Assembly: GCA_018902755.1 (NCBI GenBank)
Contig: JAHIQI010000008.1
Span: 1 to 64,000 of the forward strand
Source: Pseudomonadota bacterium
GTDB taxonomy: Bacteria; Desulfobacterota; Desulfarculia; Desulfarculales; Desulfarculaceae
Direction: 5' to 3'
DNA: 64,000 bases
Of this stretch, positions 56,510 through 64,000 are shown piece after piece. The notes below the pieces were generated by a model. That model ran no database searches and had not been told where the DNA came from. It worked only from the letters and a program-made list of their open reading frames with translations. Both the position numbers and the translations under genes were made by a program. The first letter of the stretch is position 1. Each line of letters begins with the position of its first letter.

Positions 56510-58183
56510 ATGGACAAAGACAAACTCGCGGGCCTGTATCAGCAGTGGAACCAGGGCCCGGTTGAGCAGGCCCTCAAAAAAACCCCCGAGCGCGCCAACT
56601 GTGCACACACCCCGGCGGGCATTCCCAACGAGCGAATCTATACCCCGCTCAATCTGGACGAGGCGGGCTTCGACTACGCCAAGGACCTGGGCTTTCCGGG
56701 CCAGTTCCCCTACACCCGAGGCCGCGATCCCCTGGGCTATCGCTCCAACTACTGGCTGTTCATGCAGTACGCCGGTTGCGGCGACGCCGAGGAGGCCAAC
56801 AAGCGCTACCGCTATCTGCTGAGCCAAGGCCAGGCCGGAATCTCGGTGGCCTTCGACCTGCCCACCCAGGTGGGCCTGGACTCCGACGACCCCATGGCCG
56901 ACGGCGAGGTGGGCAAGATCGGGGTGGCGGTGTCCTCGCTGCAAGACCTGGAGACGGTGTTCGAGGGCATCCCGCTCAACAAGCTGCGCCAGATCAGCCT
57001 GGTGGCCAACGCCATGAGCAGCATTATCCTGGCCATGTTTTTGGCCCTGGCCGAGAAGCAGGGTGTGCCGGTGGATGAATGCACCCTGCGCATCCAGAAC
57101 GACGTGCTCAAGGAGTTCATCTCCCGGGGGGCCTACATCTTCCCGCCCGAGCCGTCCATCCGCCTGACCACCGACGTGGTTACCTACTGCGCCCAGAACC
57201 ATCCCGCCTGGCTGCCCATCACCCTGTGCGGTTATCACATCCGCGAGGCCGGGGCCAACGCGGTGCAGGAGGTGGCCTACTGCCTGGCCAACGGCCTGGC
57301 CTACATGGACGAGGTGGCCCGGCGCGGCGCGCCCATGGAGCGGGTGCTGCCCCAGCTCTCCGCTTTCTGCGCGGTGAACATGAACTTCTTCGAGGAGATC
57401 GCCAAGTTCCGGGCTCTGCGCCGCCTGTGGGCCCGCCTGGTGCGCGAGCGCTACGGGGTTGGCCCGGAGGTGAACCTGGGGCTCAGCCTGGTGAACTTCA
57501 CCGCGGGCAGCAGCCTCACCGCCCAACAGCCCATGAACAACATCGTGCGGGTGGCGGTGGAGTGCCTGGCCGGAGTGCTGGGCGGCTGCCAGTCCCTGTT
57601 CCCTTGCTCCATGGACGAGGCCTTTGCCACGCCCACCGAGGCGGCGGTGAAGGTGGCCCTGCGCACCCAGCAGATCATCGCCAACGAGACCGGCATCGGC
57701 GACACGGCGGACCCCATGGGCGGCTCCTACTACTTGGAAAGCCTCACCAGCGAGATCGAGAAGCGGGCGCTGAAGATGATCGAGGAGATCGAGGCCCTGG
57801 GCGGCTCGGTCAAGGCCATCGACCAGGGCTACTTCCGCCGCAACATCGACGAGGCCTCCTACCAGTGGCAGAAGGAAGTTGACACCGGCGCGCGCTCCAT
57901 CGTGGGGGTAAACGCCTACCAGGAAGCCGACGAAGCGCCCATGGAGATATTCCGGCCCCCGGCCGAGACCCAGGAGCGCCAGATCGCTCGCCTGCGGAAG
58001 CTGCGCGAGGAGCGCGACAACGACCGGGTGCAAAAGGCCCTGGAGCAGGTGAAGGCCGTGGCCGCCACCGAGGAAAACCTGATCCCCGCCCTGACCGAAG
58101 CGGCCAGGGCCTATGCCACCATGGGCGAGATCTGCGGGGTCTTGCGCTCGGTGTTCGGGGAGCACAACGAAGGTGACATCTAA
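56510..58183 (+). CDS. Divergent B12-dependent acyl-CoA mutase, large subunit
   Basis: A 557-residue catalytic TIM-barrel subunit of the methylmalonyl-CoA mutase family without the B12 domain, as in IcmA or HcmA. Typical blocks: QGQAGISVAFDLPTQVGLDSDDP, IQNDVLKEFISRGAYIFPPEPSIRL, CGYHIREAGANAVQEVAY and GDTADPMGGSYYLESLT. In Propionibacterium numbering from memory, Tyr89, Gln197, Arg207 and His244 are kept. However the loop normally reading R-P-W-T-I-R-Q-Y-A-G reads N-Y-W-L-F-M-Q-Y-A-G, the S-M-T-I-N-A strand reads S-L-V-A-N-A, and the R-x-H-x-Q strand reads S-L-V-N-F. The frame is clean, so these are true substitutions. Substrate unknown, probably not plain methylmalonyl-CoA. Confidence 0.85.
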   Translation: MDKDKLAGLYQQWNQGPVEQALKKTPERANCAHTPAGIPNERIYTPLNLDEAGFDYAKDLGFPGQFPYTRGRDPLGYRSNYWLFMQYAGCGDAEEANKRYRYLLSQGQAGISVAFDLPTQVGLDSDDPMADGEVGKIGVAVSSLQDLETVFEGIPLNKLRQISLVANAMSSIILAMFLALAEKQGVPVDECTLRIQNDVLKEFISRGAYIFPPEPSIRLTTDVVTYCAQNHPAWLPITLCGYHIREAGANAVQEVAYCLANGLAYMDEVARRGAPMERVLPQLSAFCAVNMNFFEEIAKFRALRRLWARLVRERYGVGPEVNLGLSLVNFTAGSSLTAQQPMNNIVRVAVECLAGVLGGCQSLFPCSMDEAFATPTEAAVKVALRTQQIIANETGIGDTADPMGGSYYLESLTSEIEKRALKMIEEIEALGGSVKAIDQGYFRRNIDEASYQWQKEVDTGARSIVGVNAYQEADEAPMEIFRPPAETQERQIARLRKLREERDNDRVQKALEQVKAVAATEENLIPALTEAARAYATMGEICGVLRSVFGEHNEGDI

Positions 58184-58212
58184 AACGATCATGCCCAGCG
58201 GGATGAAAAGAC

Positions 58213-58620
58213 ATGCCTAAACGACACCGCATAATGCTGGCCAAGGCAGGCCTGGACGGACACGACCGCGGGGTGCGGGTGGTGGCCATGGGCCTGCGCG
58301 ACGCCAACTTCGAGGTTATCTACACCGGCCGCCGCCAGACGCCGGAGCACATCGTTAACGCGGCCATCCAGGAGGACGTGGACGCCATCGGGCTGAGCAT
58401 CCTGTCCGGGGCCCACATGACCTTGTTCGCCAAGATCCTGGAGCTGCTCAAGGCCAAAGAGGCCGATGACATCGTGGTTTTCGGAGGGGGCATCATCCCG
58501 CCGGACGACGCCCAGGAGCTCAAGCAGATGGGCGTGAAGCACATCTTCGGGCCGGGCACCGCCATGGACACCATCGTGGGGGCCATCAACCAGACTTTGG
58601 AACAGCGGGAGGCCAAGTAA
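58213..58620 (+). CDS. B12-binding small subunit of the acyl-CoA mutase
   Basis: A 135-residue stand-alone cobalamin domain. [15 protein letters not shown] carries the DxHxxG base-off/His-on motif, and [21 protein letters not shown] and [29 protein letters not shown] are the further B12-contact loops. It fits HcmB or IcmB in size. It starts 29 bases after the large subunit. No MeaB/ArgK-type GTPase chaperone is in the window. Confidence 0.95.
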   Translation: MPKRHRIMLAKAGLDGHDRGVRVVAMGLRDANFEVIYTGRRQTPEHIVNAAIQEDVDAIGLSILSGAHMTLFAKILELLKAKEADDIVVFGGGIIPPDDAQELKQMGVKHIFGPGTAMDTIVGAINQTLEQREAK

Positions 58621-58624
58621 AGCC

Positions 58625-59047
58625 ATGCTTAAAAAGATAGACCACATCGGCATAGCCGTGCACGACATGGACGCGGGGCTCAAGTTTTTTCAAGAGGTCT
58701 TCGGACTCAAACCCATCAAGGTCGAGACTCTGGAAAAAATCAGCGTGAACATCGCTTTCCTGCCCCTGGGCGAGGTGCTTATCGAGCTGTTGGAGCCCAC
58801 CTCTCCGGGAGCCGGGCGCATCGGCCAATTCCTTGAGGACAAGGGCCCGGGCTTCCACCACATCGCCTACCGAGTGGAATCCATCGACCAGGCCCTGGCC
58901 GCTCTGAAGGCCCAGGGCGTGCCGGTGCGCGACGAGACCCCCCTGCCCGGCGGCGATGACTCACGCATCGCCTTTATCAAGCCCGAGGGGACCCAAAACG
59001 TGCTCACCGAGTTGGTGGAGCGCGCCCATGAGATAGAGGCCAAGTAG
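58625..59047 (+). CDS. Methylmalonyl-CoA epimerase-like VOC protein
   Basis: A 140-residue vicinal-oxygen-chelate protein. KIDHIGIAVHDMDAGLKFFQEVFGL, the PLGEVLIELLEPTSP block, GPGFHHIAYRVESIDQAL and the final NVLTELVE give the metal-binding His, His and Glu of methylmalonyl-CoA epimerase. It interconverts the 2-epimers of an alpha-substituted acyl-CoA. Its position 4 bases after the mutase small subunit suggests that the mutase product or substrate has an epimerisable alpha carbon, as in a substituted malonyl-CoA. Confidence 0.9.
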   Translation: MLKKIDHIGIAVHDMDAGLKFFQEVFGLKPIKVETLEKISVNIAFLPLGEVLIELLEPTSPGAGRIGQFLEDKGPGFHHIAYRVESIDQALAALKAQGVPVRDETPLPGGDDSRIAFIKPEGTQNVLTELVERAHEIEAK

Positions 59048-59049
59048 TC

Positions 59050-60582
59050 ATGAACGTAGCGCAGCTTTGGCAAAAACAGGCCGCCAAATACGGCGACAAG
59101 ACCTACCTGTACTTCGGTGACGACGAGTATTCCTACAACCAGATGCTGGGGACCTTCTACCGGGTGGCCGACAGCCTGGCCGGCATGGGCATCGGCAAGG
59201 GCGACCGGGTGGCACTGATGCACCGCAACGCGCCCGAGTTCCTCTACACCTGGTTCGCCCTGAGCTTCCTGGGGGCCATCACCGTGCCCATCAACCCGGT
59301 GTTCACCGAGACCGAGATCGCCTACATCCTGGGCCACTCGGGAGCCAAGGCCCTGGTCATCGAGGACGAGTTCCTTGAGACCCTGGCCAAGGTGCCCCGG
59401 GACGAAATACCGGACATGAAGCAGGTTATCGTCAGCGGCGGCCAGGGCCCGGCCGGGACCATAGGTTTTGGCCAGCTCCTGGAGGGCGAGGAAAAAGACC
59501 CCGGCGTGGCCATCGACGACCAGGACCCCTGCGTGTGCATCTACACCTCGGGCACCACGGACATGCCCAAGGGGGTGCTCAACTCTCACTACGGCTGGGT
59601 GACCACCGGCCAGTCCTACGCCTACACCGTGGGCATCGGCGACAGCGACCGGGTGATGACCCCTAACCCCCTGTTCCACGCCAACGCGCAGGTCTATTCC
59701 ACCATGGGCTCCTTGAACGCCGGGGCCGGCCTTATCCTGCTGGACCGCTTCAGCGGCAGCCAGATCCTGGAGCAGGCGCGGCGCTACAAGGCCACCAAGA
59801 TGGTGCTGGTGCAGGCGGTGACTCCCTGGGTGTGGGCCCGCCCGGTGTCCGAGGACGACTGCCAGCACGAGTTGGACACCATGGTGGCGGGCAACGTGCC
59901 GGTGGACATCTACCACAAGTTCGAGGAGCGCTTTTGCCTGAAGATCCAGACCATCTATTCGCTCACCGAGGCCACCATGGCGGTCATGGGACCCCGGGCC
60001 GGCACCATGCCCCGCAAGCCGGGCAGCATCGGGGTGCCCATGGAGCACCCGGACCCGGCGGTAATGAACCAGGTGTGGATCGCCGATGACGCGGGCAACG
60101 AGGTGGAAGCGGGCAAGCAGGGCGAGATCATCATCAAGAACCCGGCGGTGATGCTGGGCTATTACAACGACCCGGCCAAGACCGCGGCCACCAAGGTGGA
60201 CGGCTGGATTCACACCGGTGACATCGGTTACCGCGACGAACAGGGCTACATCTTTTTCGTGGGCCGCAAGAAAGAGGTGATCCGCCGCCGGGGCGAGCTG
60301 ATCAGCCCCACCCAGATAGAGGCGGTGCTCAACGCCCATCCTGCGGTGGAAGAGTCGGCGGTGATCGGGGTGCCTTCGGACCTGGGCACCGGCGAGGAAG
60401 AGGTCAAGGCCTTTGTGCGGCTCGCCGAGGGCGGCCAGGCCACGGTGGAGCAGTTGCAGGAGCACTGCCGGGCCAAGCTGGCCGACTTCAAGGTGCCGCG
60501 CTTCATCGAGTTTCGCAAAGAGTTCGCCAAGAGCGCCATCGGGCGCATCAAGAAAGAGGAGCTGAAAAAGAGCAACGCATAA
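59050..60582 (+). CDS. AMP-forming acyl-CoA ligase (CaiC-like)
   Basis: A 510-residue ANL enzyme that starts 2 bases after the epimerase stop. Motifs: CIYTSGTTDMPKGVLNSH (A3; one Asp replaces the usual Gly-x), IYSLTEATMA (A5), GWIHTGDIGYRDEQGYIFFVGRKKEVIRRRGELISPTQIE (A7-A8) and the catalytic Lys in SAIGRIKKEEL (A10; Gly-Arg-Ile-Lys in place of Gly-Lys). It should make the CoA thioester of the imported acid. The HANAQVYSTMGSLNAGAGLI region resembles CaiC-type carnitine or crotonobetaine ligases; substrate unproven. Confidence 0.88.
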   Translation: MNVAQLWQKQAAKYGDKTYLYFGDDEYSYNQMLGTFYRVADSLAGMGIGKGDRVALMHRNAPEFLYTWFALSFLGAITVPINPVFTETEIAYILGHSGAKALVIEDEFLETLAKVPRDEIPDMKQVIVSGGQGPAGTIGFGQLLEGEEKDPGVAIDDQDPCVCIYTSGTTDMPKGVLNSHYGWVTTGQSYAYTVGIGDSDRVMTPNPLFHANAQVYSTMGSLNAGAGLILLDRFSGSQILEQARRYKATKMVLVQAVTPWVWARPVSEDDCQHELDTMVAGNVPVDIYHKFEERFCLKIQTIYSLTEATMAVMGPRAGTMPRKPGSIGVPMEHPDPAVMNQVWIADDAGNEVEAGKQGEIIIKNPAVMLGYYNDPAKTAATKVDGWIHTGDIGYRDEQGYIFFVGRKKEVIRRRGELISPTQIEAVLNAHPAVEESAVIGVPSDLGTGEEEVKAFVRLAEGGQATVEQLQEHCRAKLADFKVPRFIEFRKEFAKSAIGRIKKEELKKSNA

Positions 60583-60595
60583 CAAATTTTTAGAA

Positions 60596-60627
60596 GGCTC
60601 CGGGGATTGGGGTAATTGCCGGGAGCC
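60596..60627 (+). other. Intercistronic hairpin between ligase and livK genes
   Basis: GGCTCC (60596-60601) pairs with GGAGCC (60622-60627), with two further GC pairs inside beside a bulge. No T run follows on the plus strand (an A run does), so it is an RNA-stability element rather than a terminator. Confidence 0.4.
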
Positions 60628-60640
60628 AAAAAATCCGAAC

Positions 60641-60666
60641 GGCGCGTGGTTGAAAAAAATCGCGCC
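60641..60666 (+). other. Second intercistronic hairpin before livK
   Basis: GGCGCG (60641-60646) pairs with CGCGCC (60661-60666) around a 14-base A-rich loop, again followed by an A run. It ends 30 bases before the binding-protein start codon. Confidence 0.35.
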
Positions 60667-60695
60667 AAAAAACCTGAGAGGGAGGGAATTTGGTT

Positions 60696-61931
60696 ATGAG
60701 AATCCTGAAATCCGCACTGTTGATGACGGCGCTGGCGGCGCTTTTGGTCGCGCCCCTGGGCTCGGCCATGGCCGCCGACGAAATCAAACTGGGCACCATT
60801 TTTTCCCGCACCGGCCCCTTGGCCAACCTGGGCCTGGATAGCTGGCGCGGCGCCGAACTGGCCCGCATCGTCCAAAACCAAAAGGGCGGCCTGCTGGGCA
60901 AGAAGATCGTGTTCATCAACGGCGACGCTCCCAACCCCAAGGCGGCGGTGAGCGAAAGCGAACGCCTGTGCACCGTGGAAAAGGTGCCGGTGATCCTGGG
61001 CTCCTTCTCCAGCTCCATCAGCCTGGCGGCCAGCGCCAAGGCCAACCAGCACAAGGTCATCTACTGGGAGCTGGGCGGCGTGGGCGACAAGATCACCGAG
61101 CGCGGCCTCAAGTACGTTTTCCGCACCTGCCCCACCGGATCGGACCTGGGCCGCGACCAGCTCCGTTTCGCCCTGGGCGAGCTGGCCAAAAAGATCGGCA
61201 AGAAGCCCGAGCAGATGAAGGTGGCCAGCATCTATGAAGACTCCGCCTACGGCACCGCCTGCGCGGCGGGTATCCGCGACGAGGCCAAGAAAATGGGCAT
61301 CAAGCTGGCGGTGGACGAGGCCTACAACCACAAGGCCACCGACCTTTCCTCCCTGGTGATGCGCGTCAAGGCGGCCGGCCCGGACGTCATCCTGGAATCC
61401 TCCTACGAAAACGACGCCATCATGTTCTTCCGTCAGGCCCAGGAGGCGGGGCTCAAGGTCCGCCAGTTCGTGGGCTCCGGCGGCGGCATGAACCTGCCCG
61501 GCTACCAGAAGGCCCTGGGCAACGCCACCAGCGGCTACGTGTGCAACGTGGGCTACCCCGGCTACAACCTGAACCCGGCCTACGCCAAGGGCATCAAGGA
61601 GCTTGAGGCCCTGTACACCAAGACCTTCGGAGAGAAGCCCAACAGCGTGTTCTCGGTGATCAACTACATGGGCACCATGGCCCTGTGGGACGTGATCAAC
61701 CGGGCCGGCTCCCTGGACCCCGATGCGCTGGTCAAGGCGGCCCTGGCCACCGACATCCCGGCTGACCAGACCATCCTGCGCTTCGGCATCAAGTTCGCGG
61801 GCCCCGGCAGCAAGAACATGGGCCAGAACATCCTGGCCCGTTACTTCATCTCCCAGTGGCAGGACGGCAAGCTTTGGATCGTCAGCCCTGCCGCCGCCGC
61901 CACTCCGGGGCGTTCGCTGCAGGTGAAGTAG
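60696..61931 (+). CDS. ABC transporter substrate-binding protein of the mutase operon
   Basis: A 411-residue periplasmic binding protein (Peripla_BP_6). The ATG at 60696 is used, with GGAGGG 9 bases before it. Signal peptide: MRILKSALLMTALAALLVAPLGSAMAA. The mature chain opens DEIKLGTIFSRTGPLANLGLDSWRGAELARI and contains SSSISLAASAKANQHKVIYWELGG and ATDLSSLVMRVKAAGPDVILESSYENDAIMF. Ligand unknown, but a LivK-type protein within a CoA-ligase/mutase operon most likely binds the organic acid degraded by it. It differs strongly from the livK of the other arm. Confidence 0.9.
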   Translation: MRILKSALLMTALAALLVAPLGSAMAADEIKLGTIFSRTGPLANLGLDSWRGAELARIVQNQKGGLLGKKIVFINGDAPNPKAAVSESERLCTVEKVPVILGSFSSSISLAASAKANQHKVIYWELGGVGDKITERGLKYVFRTCPTGSDLGRDQLRFALGELAKKIGKKPEQMKVASIYEDSAYGTACAAGIRDEAKKMGIKLAVDEAYNHKATDLSSLVMRVKAAGPDVILESSYENDAIMFFRQAQEAGLKVRQFVGSGGGMNLPGYQKALGNATSGYVCNVGYPGYNLNPAYAKGIKELEALYTKTFGEKPNSVFSVINYMGTMALWDVINRAGSLDPDALVKAALATDIPADQTILRFGIKFAGPGSKNMGQNILARYFISQWQDGKLWIVSPAAAATPGRSLQVK

Positions 61932-61953
61932 TACCTGGCTTGAGTTCATGACG

Positions 61954-61985
61954 GCCGGGCGGGCCTGTTCGCGGGCCCGCCCGGC
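61954..61985 (+). other. Very stable hairpin between livK- and livH-like genes
   Basis: A perfect 12-bp all-GC stem (61954-61965 with 61974-61985, loop 8) starts 22 bases after the stop of the binding-protein gene. No T run follows. It probably stabilises the binding-protein mRNA and sets its excess over the permease. Confidence 0.65.
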
Positions 61986-62031
61986 AACCAAGCATGCACT
62001 GGGGGGTGCGGGCCGGCGGGGGTGCCTCTAG

Positions 62032-62913
62032 ATGGTCTTTTTGCAAGTATTGATAAACGGGTTGTTCCTGGGCGGGGTGTATGCCCTCATCAGCCTGGGG
62101 CTCACCTTGATATTCGGGGTGATCAGGGTTATCAACTTCGCCCACGGCGAAATCCTGATGATCTCCATGTACGCTTCATTTTTCTGCTTTTCCATACTGG
62201 GGCTCAATCCCTACCTCAGCCTGATCATCGTCATACCCGGCATGTTCCTGGTGGGCGTGCTCATCGATCAGGTGATCATCCGGCCCATCCGCAACGCGCC
62301 CTCCTACATGCAGATCTTCGCCACGGTGGGCCTGTCGGTGGTCTTGATCAACCTGGCCCTGGTGTTCTTCAGCGGGGACTACCGCAGCATCAACCTGGCC
62401 TTCGCCAAACAGGTGGTGCACATGGGCGACATCGGCATCTCCCTGTCGCGCTTCATCGTGTTCATCTCGGCCATCGCGGTGGCCTGGCTGGTCTGGCTGT
62501 TTCTGGATAAGACCGACATGGGCAAGCAGATACGGGCCATCGCCCAGGACCGCGACGCGGCCAGGCTCATGGGCATCAACCCCAACAAGATCTACATGAT
62601 CACCTTCGGCATCGGCAGCGCCATGGTGGGCCTGGCAGGCGGGCTGATCATGCCCCTGTACTACGTGTTCCCCTCGGTGGGCGCCTACTTCGTGCTCACC
62701 GCCTTCGTGGTGGTGGTGCTGGGCGGCCTGGGCAACATGGTGGGGGCGCTGTTGGGCGGCCTGATCATCGGGGTCATCGACTCCCTGAGCGGCTTCTACC
62801 TGGATCCGGCCCTCAAGGAGATGGTGTATTTCCTGGTGTTCCTCGGGGTCCTGCTCTTCAGGCCTTCCGGCCTTATGGGCATGATCGGGGCCGAAGAGAT
62901 GGGGCTTAAGTGA
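62032..62913 (+). CDS. livH: ABC permease LivH of the second transporter
   Basis: A 293-residue permease of about eight helices. VYALISLGLTLIFGVIRVINFAHGEILMISMYASF is the LivH N-terminal signature, and GKQIRAIAQDRDAARLMGINPNKIYMITFGIGSAMVGLAGGLI the coupling helix. GGLGNMVGALLGGLIIGVID follows. It lies 100 bases after the binding protein and its stop overlaps the LivM start (TGATG). Confidence 0.92.
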   Translation: MVFLQVLINGLFLGGVYALISLGLTLIFGVIRVINFAHGEILMISMYASFFCFSILGLNPYLSLIIVIPGMFLVGVLIDQVIIRPIRNAPSYMQIFATVGLSVVLINLALVFFSGDYRSINLAFAKQVVHMGDIGISLSRFIVFISAIAVAWLVWLFLDKTDMGKQIRAIAQDRDAARLMGINPNKIYMITFGIGSAMVGLAGGLIMPLYYVFPSVGAYFVLTAFVVVVLGGLGNMVGALLGGLIIGVIDSLSGFYLDPALKEMVYFLVFLGVLLFRPSGLMGMIGAEEMGLK

Positions 62914-64000
62914 TGCTGGGTTCATACTTCAAAAACATAGGTGCTCCGGGCGTCTATTTCCCCAGCCTGATCCTGCTGGCCCTGCTGGCGGTGGCGGCGT
63001 TGGTGCCCAACGAGTTTTACCTCAACCTTTTCTTCATGATCTTCATGTTCGCGGGCCTGTCCGGGGCCTGGAACATCATCGGCGGCTACGCGGGGCAGAT
63101 ATCCCTGGGCCACGCCGCCTTCTACGGGGTGGGGGCCTACACCTCGGCGGTGCTGTTCGCCAAGCTGGGCCTGCCCCCGGTCCTCGGCATTTTCGCCTCC
63201 ATGGGCGTGGCGGTGGTTCTGGCCTTCATCATCGGCTACCCCTGCCTGCGCCTCAAGGGGCCCTTCTTCACCCTGGCCACCCTGGCCGTGGCCGAGGTGT
63301 TGCAGCTTTTGGCGGTGTACTTCCGGGGCCTCACCGAAGGCTCCGAAGGCCTGTCCATCCCCTACGAGCCGGCCTGGTACAACCTTATCTTCGCGTCAAA
63401 GAACAGCTACGCCGTGCTGGCCTTTGGCTACATGGTGCTGGTGCTGGTGATAACCCTGGTGTTGGAGCGCTCCAAGCTGGGCTATCAGCTCACCGCCCTG
63501 CGCGACGAGGACCAGGCCGCCGAGTCCCTGGGGGTCAACACCTCCCGGGCCAAGATCGCGGCCTTCGTGCTCAGCGGGGCGCTCACCGCCCTGGGTGCGG
63601 TCATCGTCAGCCAGTACGTGCTGTTTTTGGAGCCCCACTCCGACTTCTCGGTGAACGTCTCGGTGGAGCTGGCCCTCATGTCCATGGTGGGCGGGCTGGG
63701 CACCGCCGTGGGACCGCTTATCGGCGCGGCCATCCTCATACCCCTGGGCGAGTTCCTTCGGGCCTGGGTGGGGGGCGGCATCCAGGGCCTGCACTACGTC
63801 ATCTACGGCTGCATCCTCATCCTGGTGGTGATGTTCATGCCCCACGGCATCAAGGCCCTGGTGGAGAACAAGTACCAGGCCCTGATGGCGCTGCTGCCCC
63901 GCTTCGGCGCGGCGGCGCGGCCGCAACCCGAGGAAGAGGTGCACCTGCACTTCGAATCCCACGAGGCCGAGGCGGTCAAGGAGGGTAGGCCCCTCATCGC
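62913..64000 (+). CDS. livM: ABC permease LivM of the second transporter (runs off the window)
   Basis: At least 362 codons without a stop; the gene continues past the window edge. It starts at the ATG of TGATG. GAWNIIGGYAGQISLGHAAFYGVGAYTSAVL is the LivM signature, and SKLGYQLTALRDEDQAAESLGVNTSRAKIAAFVLSGALTALGAVI the coupling helix. The visible C-terminus after the last helix (QPEEEVHLHFESHEAEAVKEGRPLIA) looks like the start of an ABC domain, so the reading may be LivM fused to LivG, as occurs in some bacteria; the ATPase itself is not visible. Confidence 0.88.
   Translation, partial: MLGSYFKNIGAPGVYFPSLILLALLAVAALVPNEFYLNLFFMIFMFAGLSGAWNIIGGYAGQISLGHAAFYGVGAYTSAVLFAKLGLPPVLGIFASMGVAVVLAFIIGYPCLRLKGPFFTLATLAVAEVLQLLAVYFRGLTEGSEGLSIPYEPAWYNLIFASKNSYAVLAFGYMVLVLVITLVLERSKLGYQLTALRDEDQAAESLGVNTSRAKIAAFVLSGALTALGAVIVSQYVLFLEPHSDFSVNVSVELALMSMVGGLGTAVGPLIGAAILIPLGEFLRAWVGGGIQGLHYVIYGCILILVVMFMPHGIKALVENKYQALMALLPRFGAAARPQPEEEVHLHFESHEAEAVKEGRPLI

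Noticed and set aside
60596..60666. Intrinsic terminator between ligase and binding-protein genes
   Set aside because: Both stems are followed by A runs, not T runs, on the coding strand, so they cannot terminate the operon.

Overview
The window is GC-rich, densely coded chromosomal DNA. It suggests an anaerobic member of the Desulfobacterota (former Deltaproteobacteria, perhaps Desulfarculus-like). The grounds are a molybdopterin formate dehydrogenase C-terminus, an adenosylcobalamin-dependent ribonucleotide reductase, system II cytochrome c assembly (Ccs1/CcsA), Kdo/LPS genes of a Gram-negative envelope, and many acyl-CoA and branched-chain ABC transporter genes. The taxonomic call is inferred from gene content. 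I saw no rRNA, tRNA, IS element, integrase or CRISPR array.

Layout. 1-5.8 kb: end of a formate dehydrogenase alpha subunit with a long terminator hairpin, a lipoprotein, an L-asparaginase with a His-rich N-terminus, a structured leader with a terminator before a NamZ/DUF1343 gene, a GT2 glycosyltransferase and CorA. 5.8-7.5 kb: an AT-rich two-gene island of unknown function, one protein with a HEPN-like Rx6H motif. 7.7-10.8 kb: class II ribonucleotide reductase preceded by two NrdR-box-like sites, and a metallo-hydrolase. 10.9-23.8 kb: a long minus-strand housekeeping run (waaA, unknown gene, carA, DUF4405 gene, carB, purF, kdsD, ccs1, ccsA) starting from a good sigma70-type promoter. 23.8-29.5 kb: a hydrolase, then polA flanked on both sides by AT-rich genes (a HEPN-like protein and a SIR2-like protein). 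29.5-30.7 kb: a cysteine-cluster protein and a small ferritin-like protein with a Lys-rich tail. 30.7-38.7 kb: a TetR-controlled RND efflux operon with its probable operator. 38.7-41.6 kb: a hybrid histidine kinase.

41.9-64 kb is a lipid/organic-acid catabolic region. Its minus-strand arm holds a hydrolase, a MaoC-type hydratase, a complete LivKGFHM transporter, an acyl-CoA ligase, a flavoprotein, an enoyl-CoA hydratase and a protein made of two fused TetR repressors. An internally deleted acyl-CoA ligase lies beside it on the plus strand. Divergently, a GntR regulator, with its operator-like palindrome inside its own promoter, heads a plus-strand operon: two SDR dehydrogenases, a two-subunit B12-dependent acyl-CoA mutase, a methylmalonyl-CoA epimerase-like protein, an acyl-CoA ligase and a second Liv transporter that runs off the window.

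The most interesting element is this mutase operon. The large subunit keeps the overall fold motifs but has lost several residues that I recall as near-universal in the family, so the operon may import, activate and rearrange an unusual acid. Second come the small AT-rich defence-like genes around polA and after corA, and the structured leader before the NamZ-like gene.
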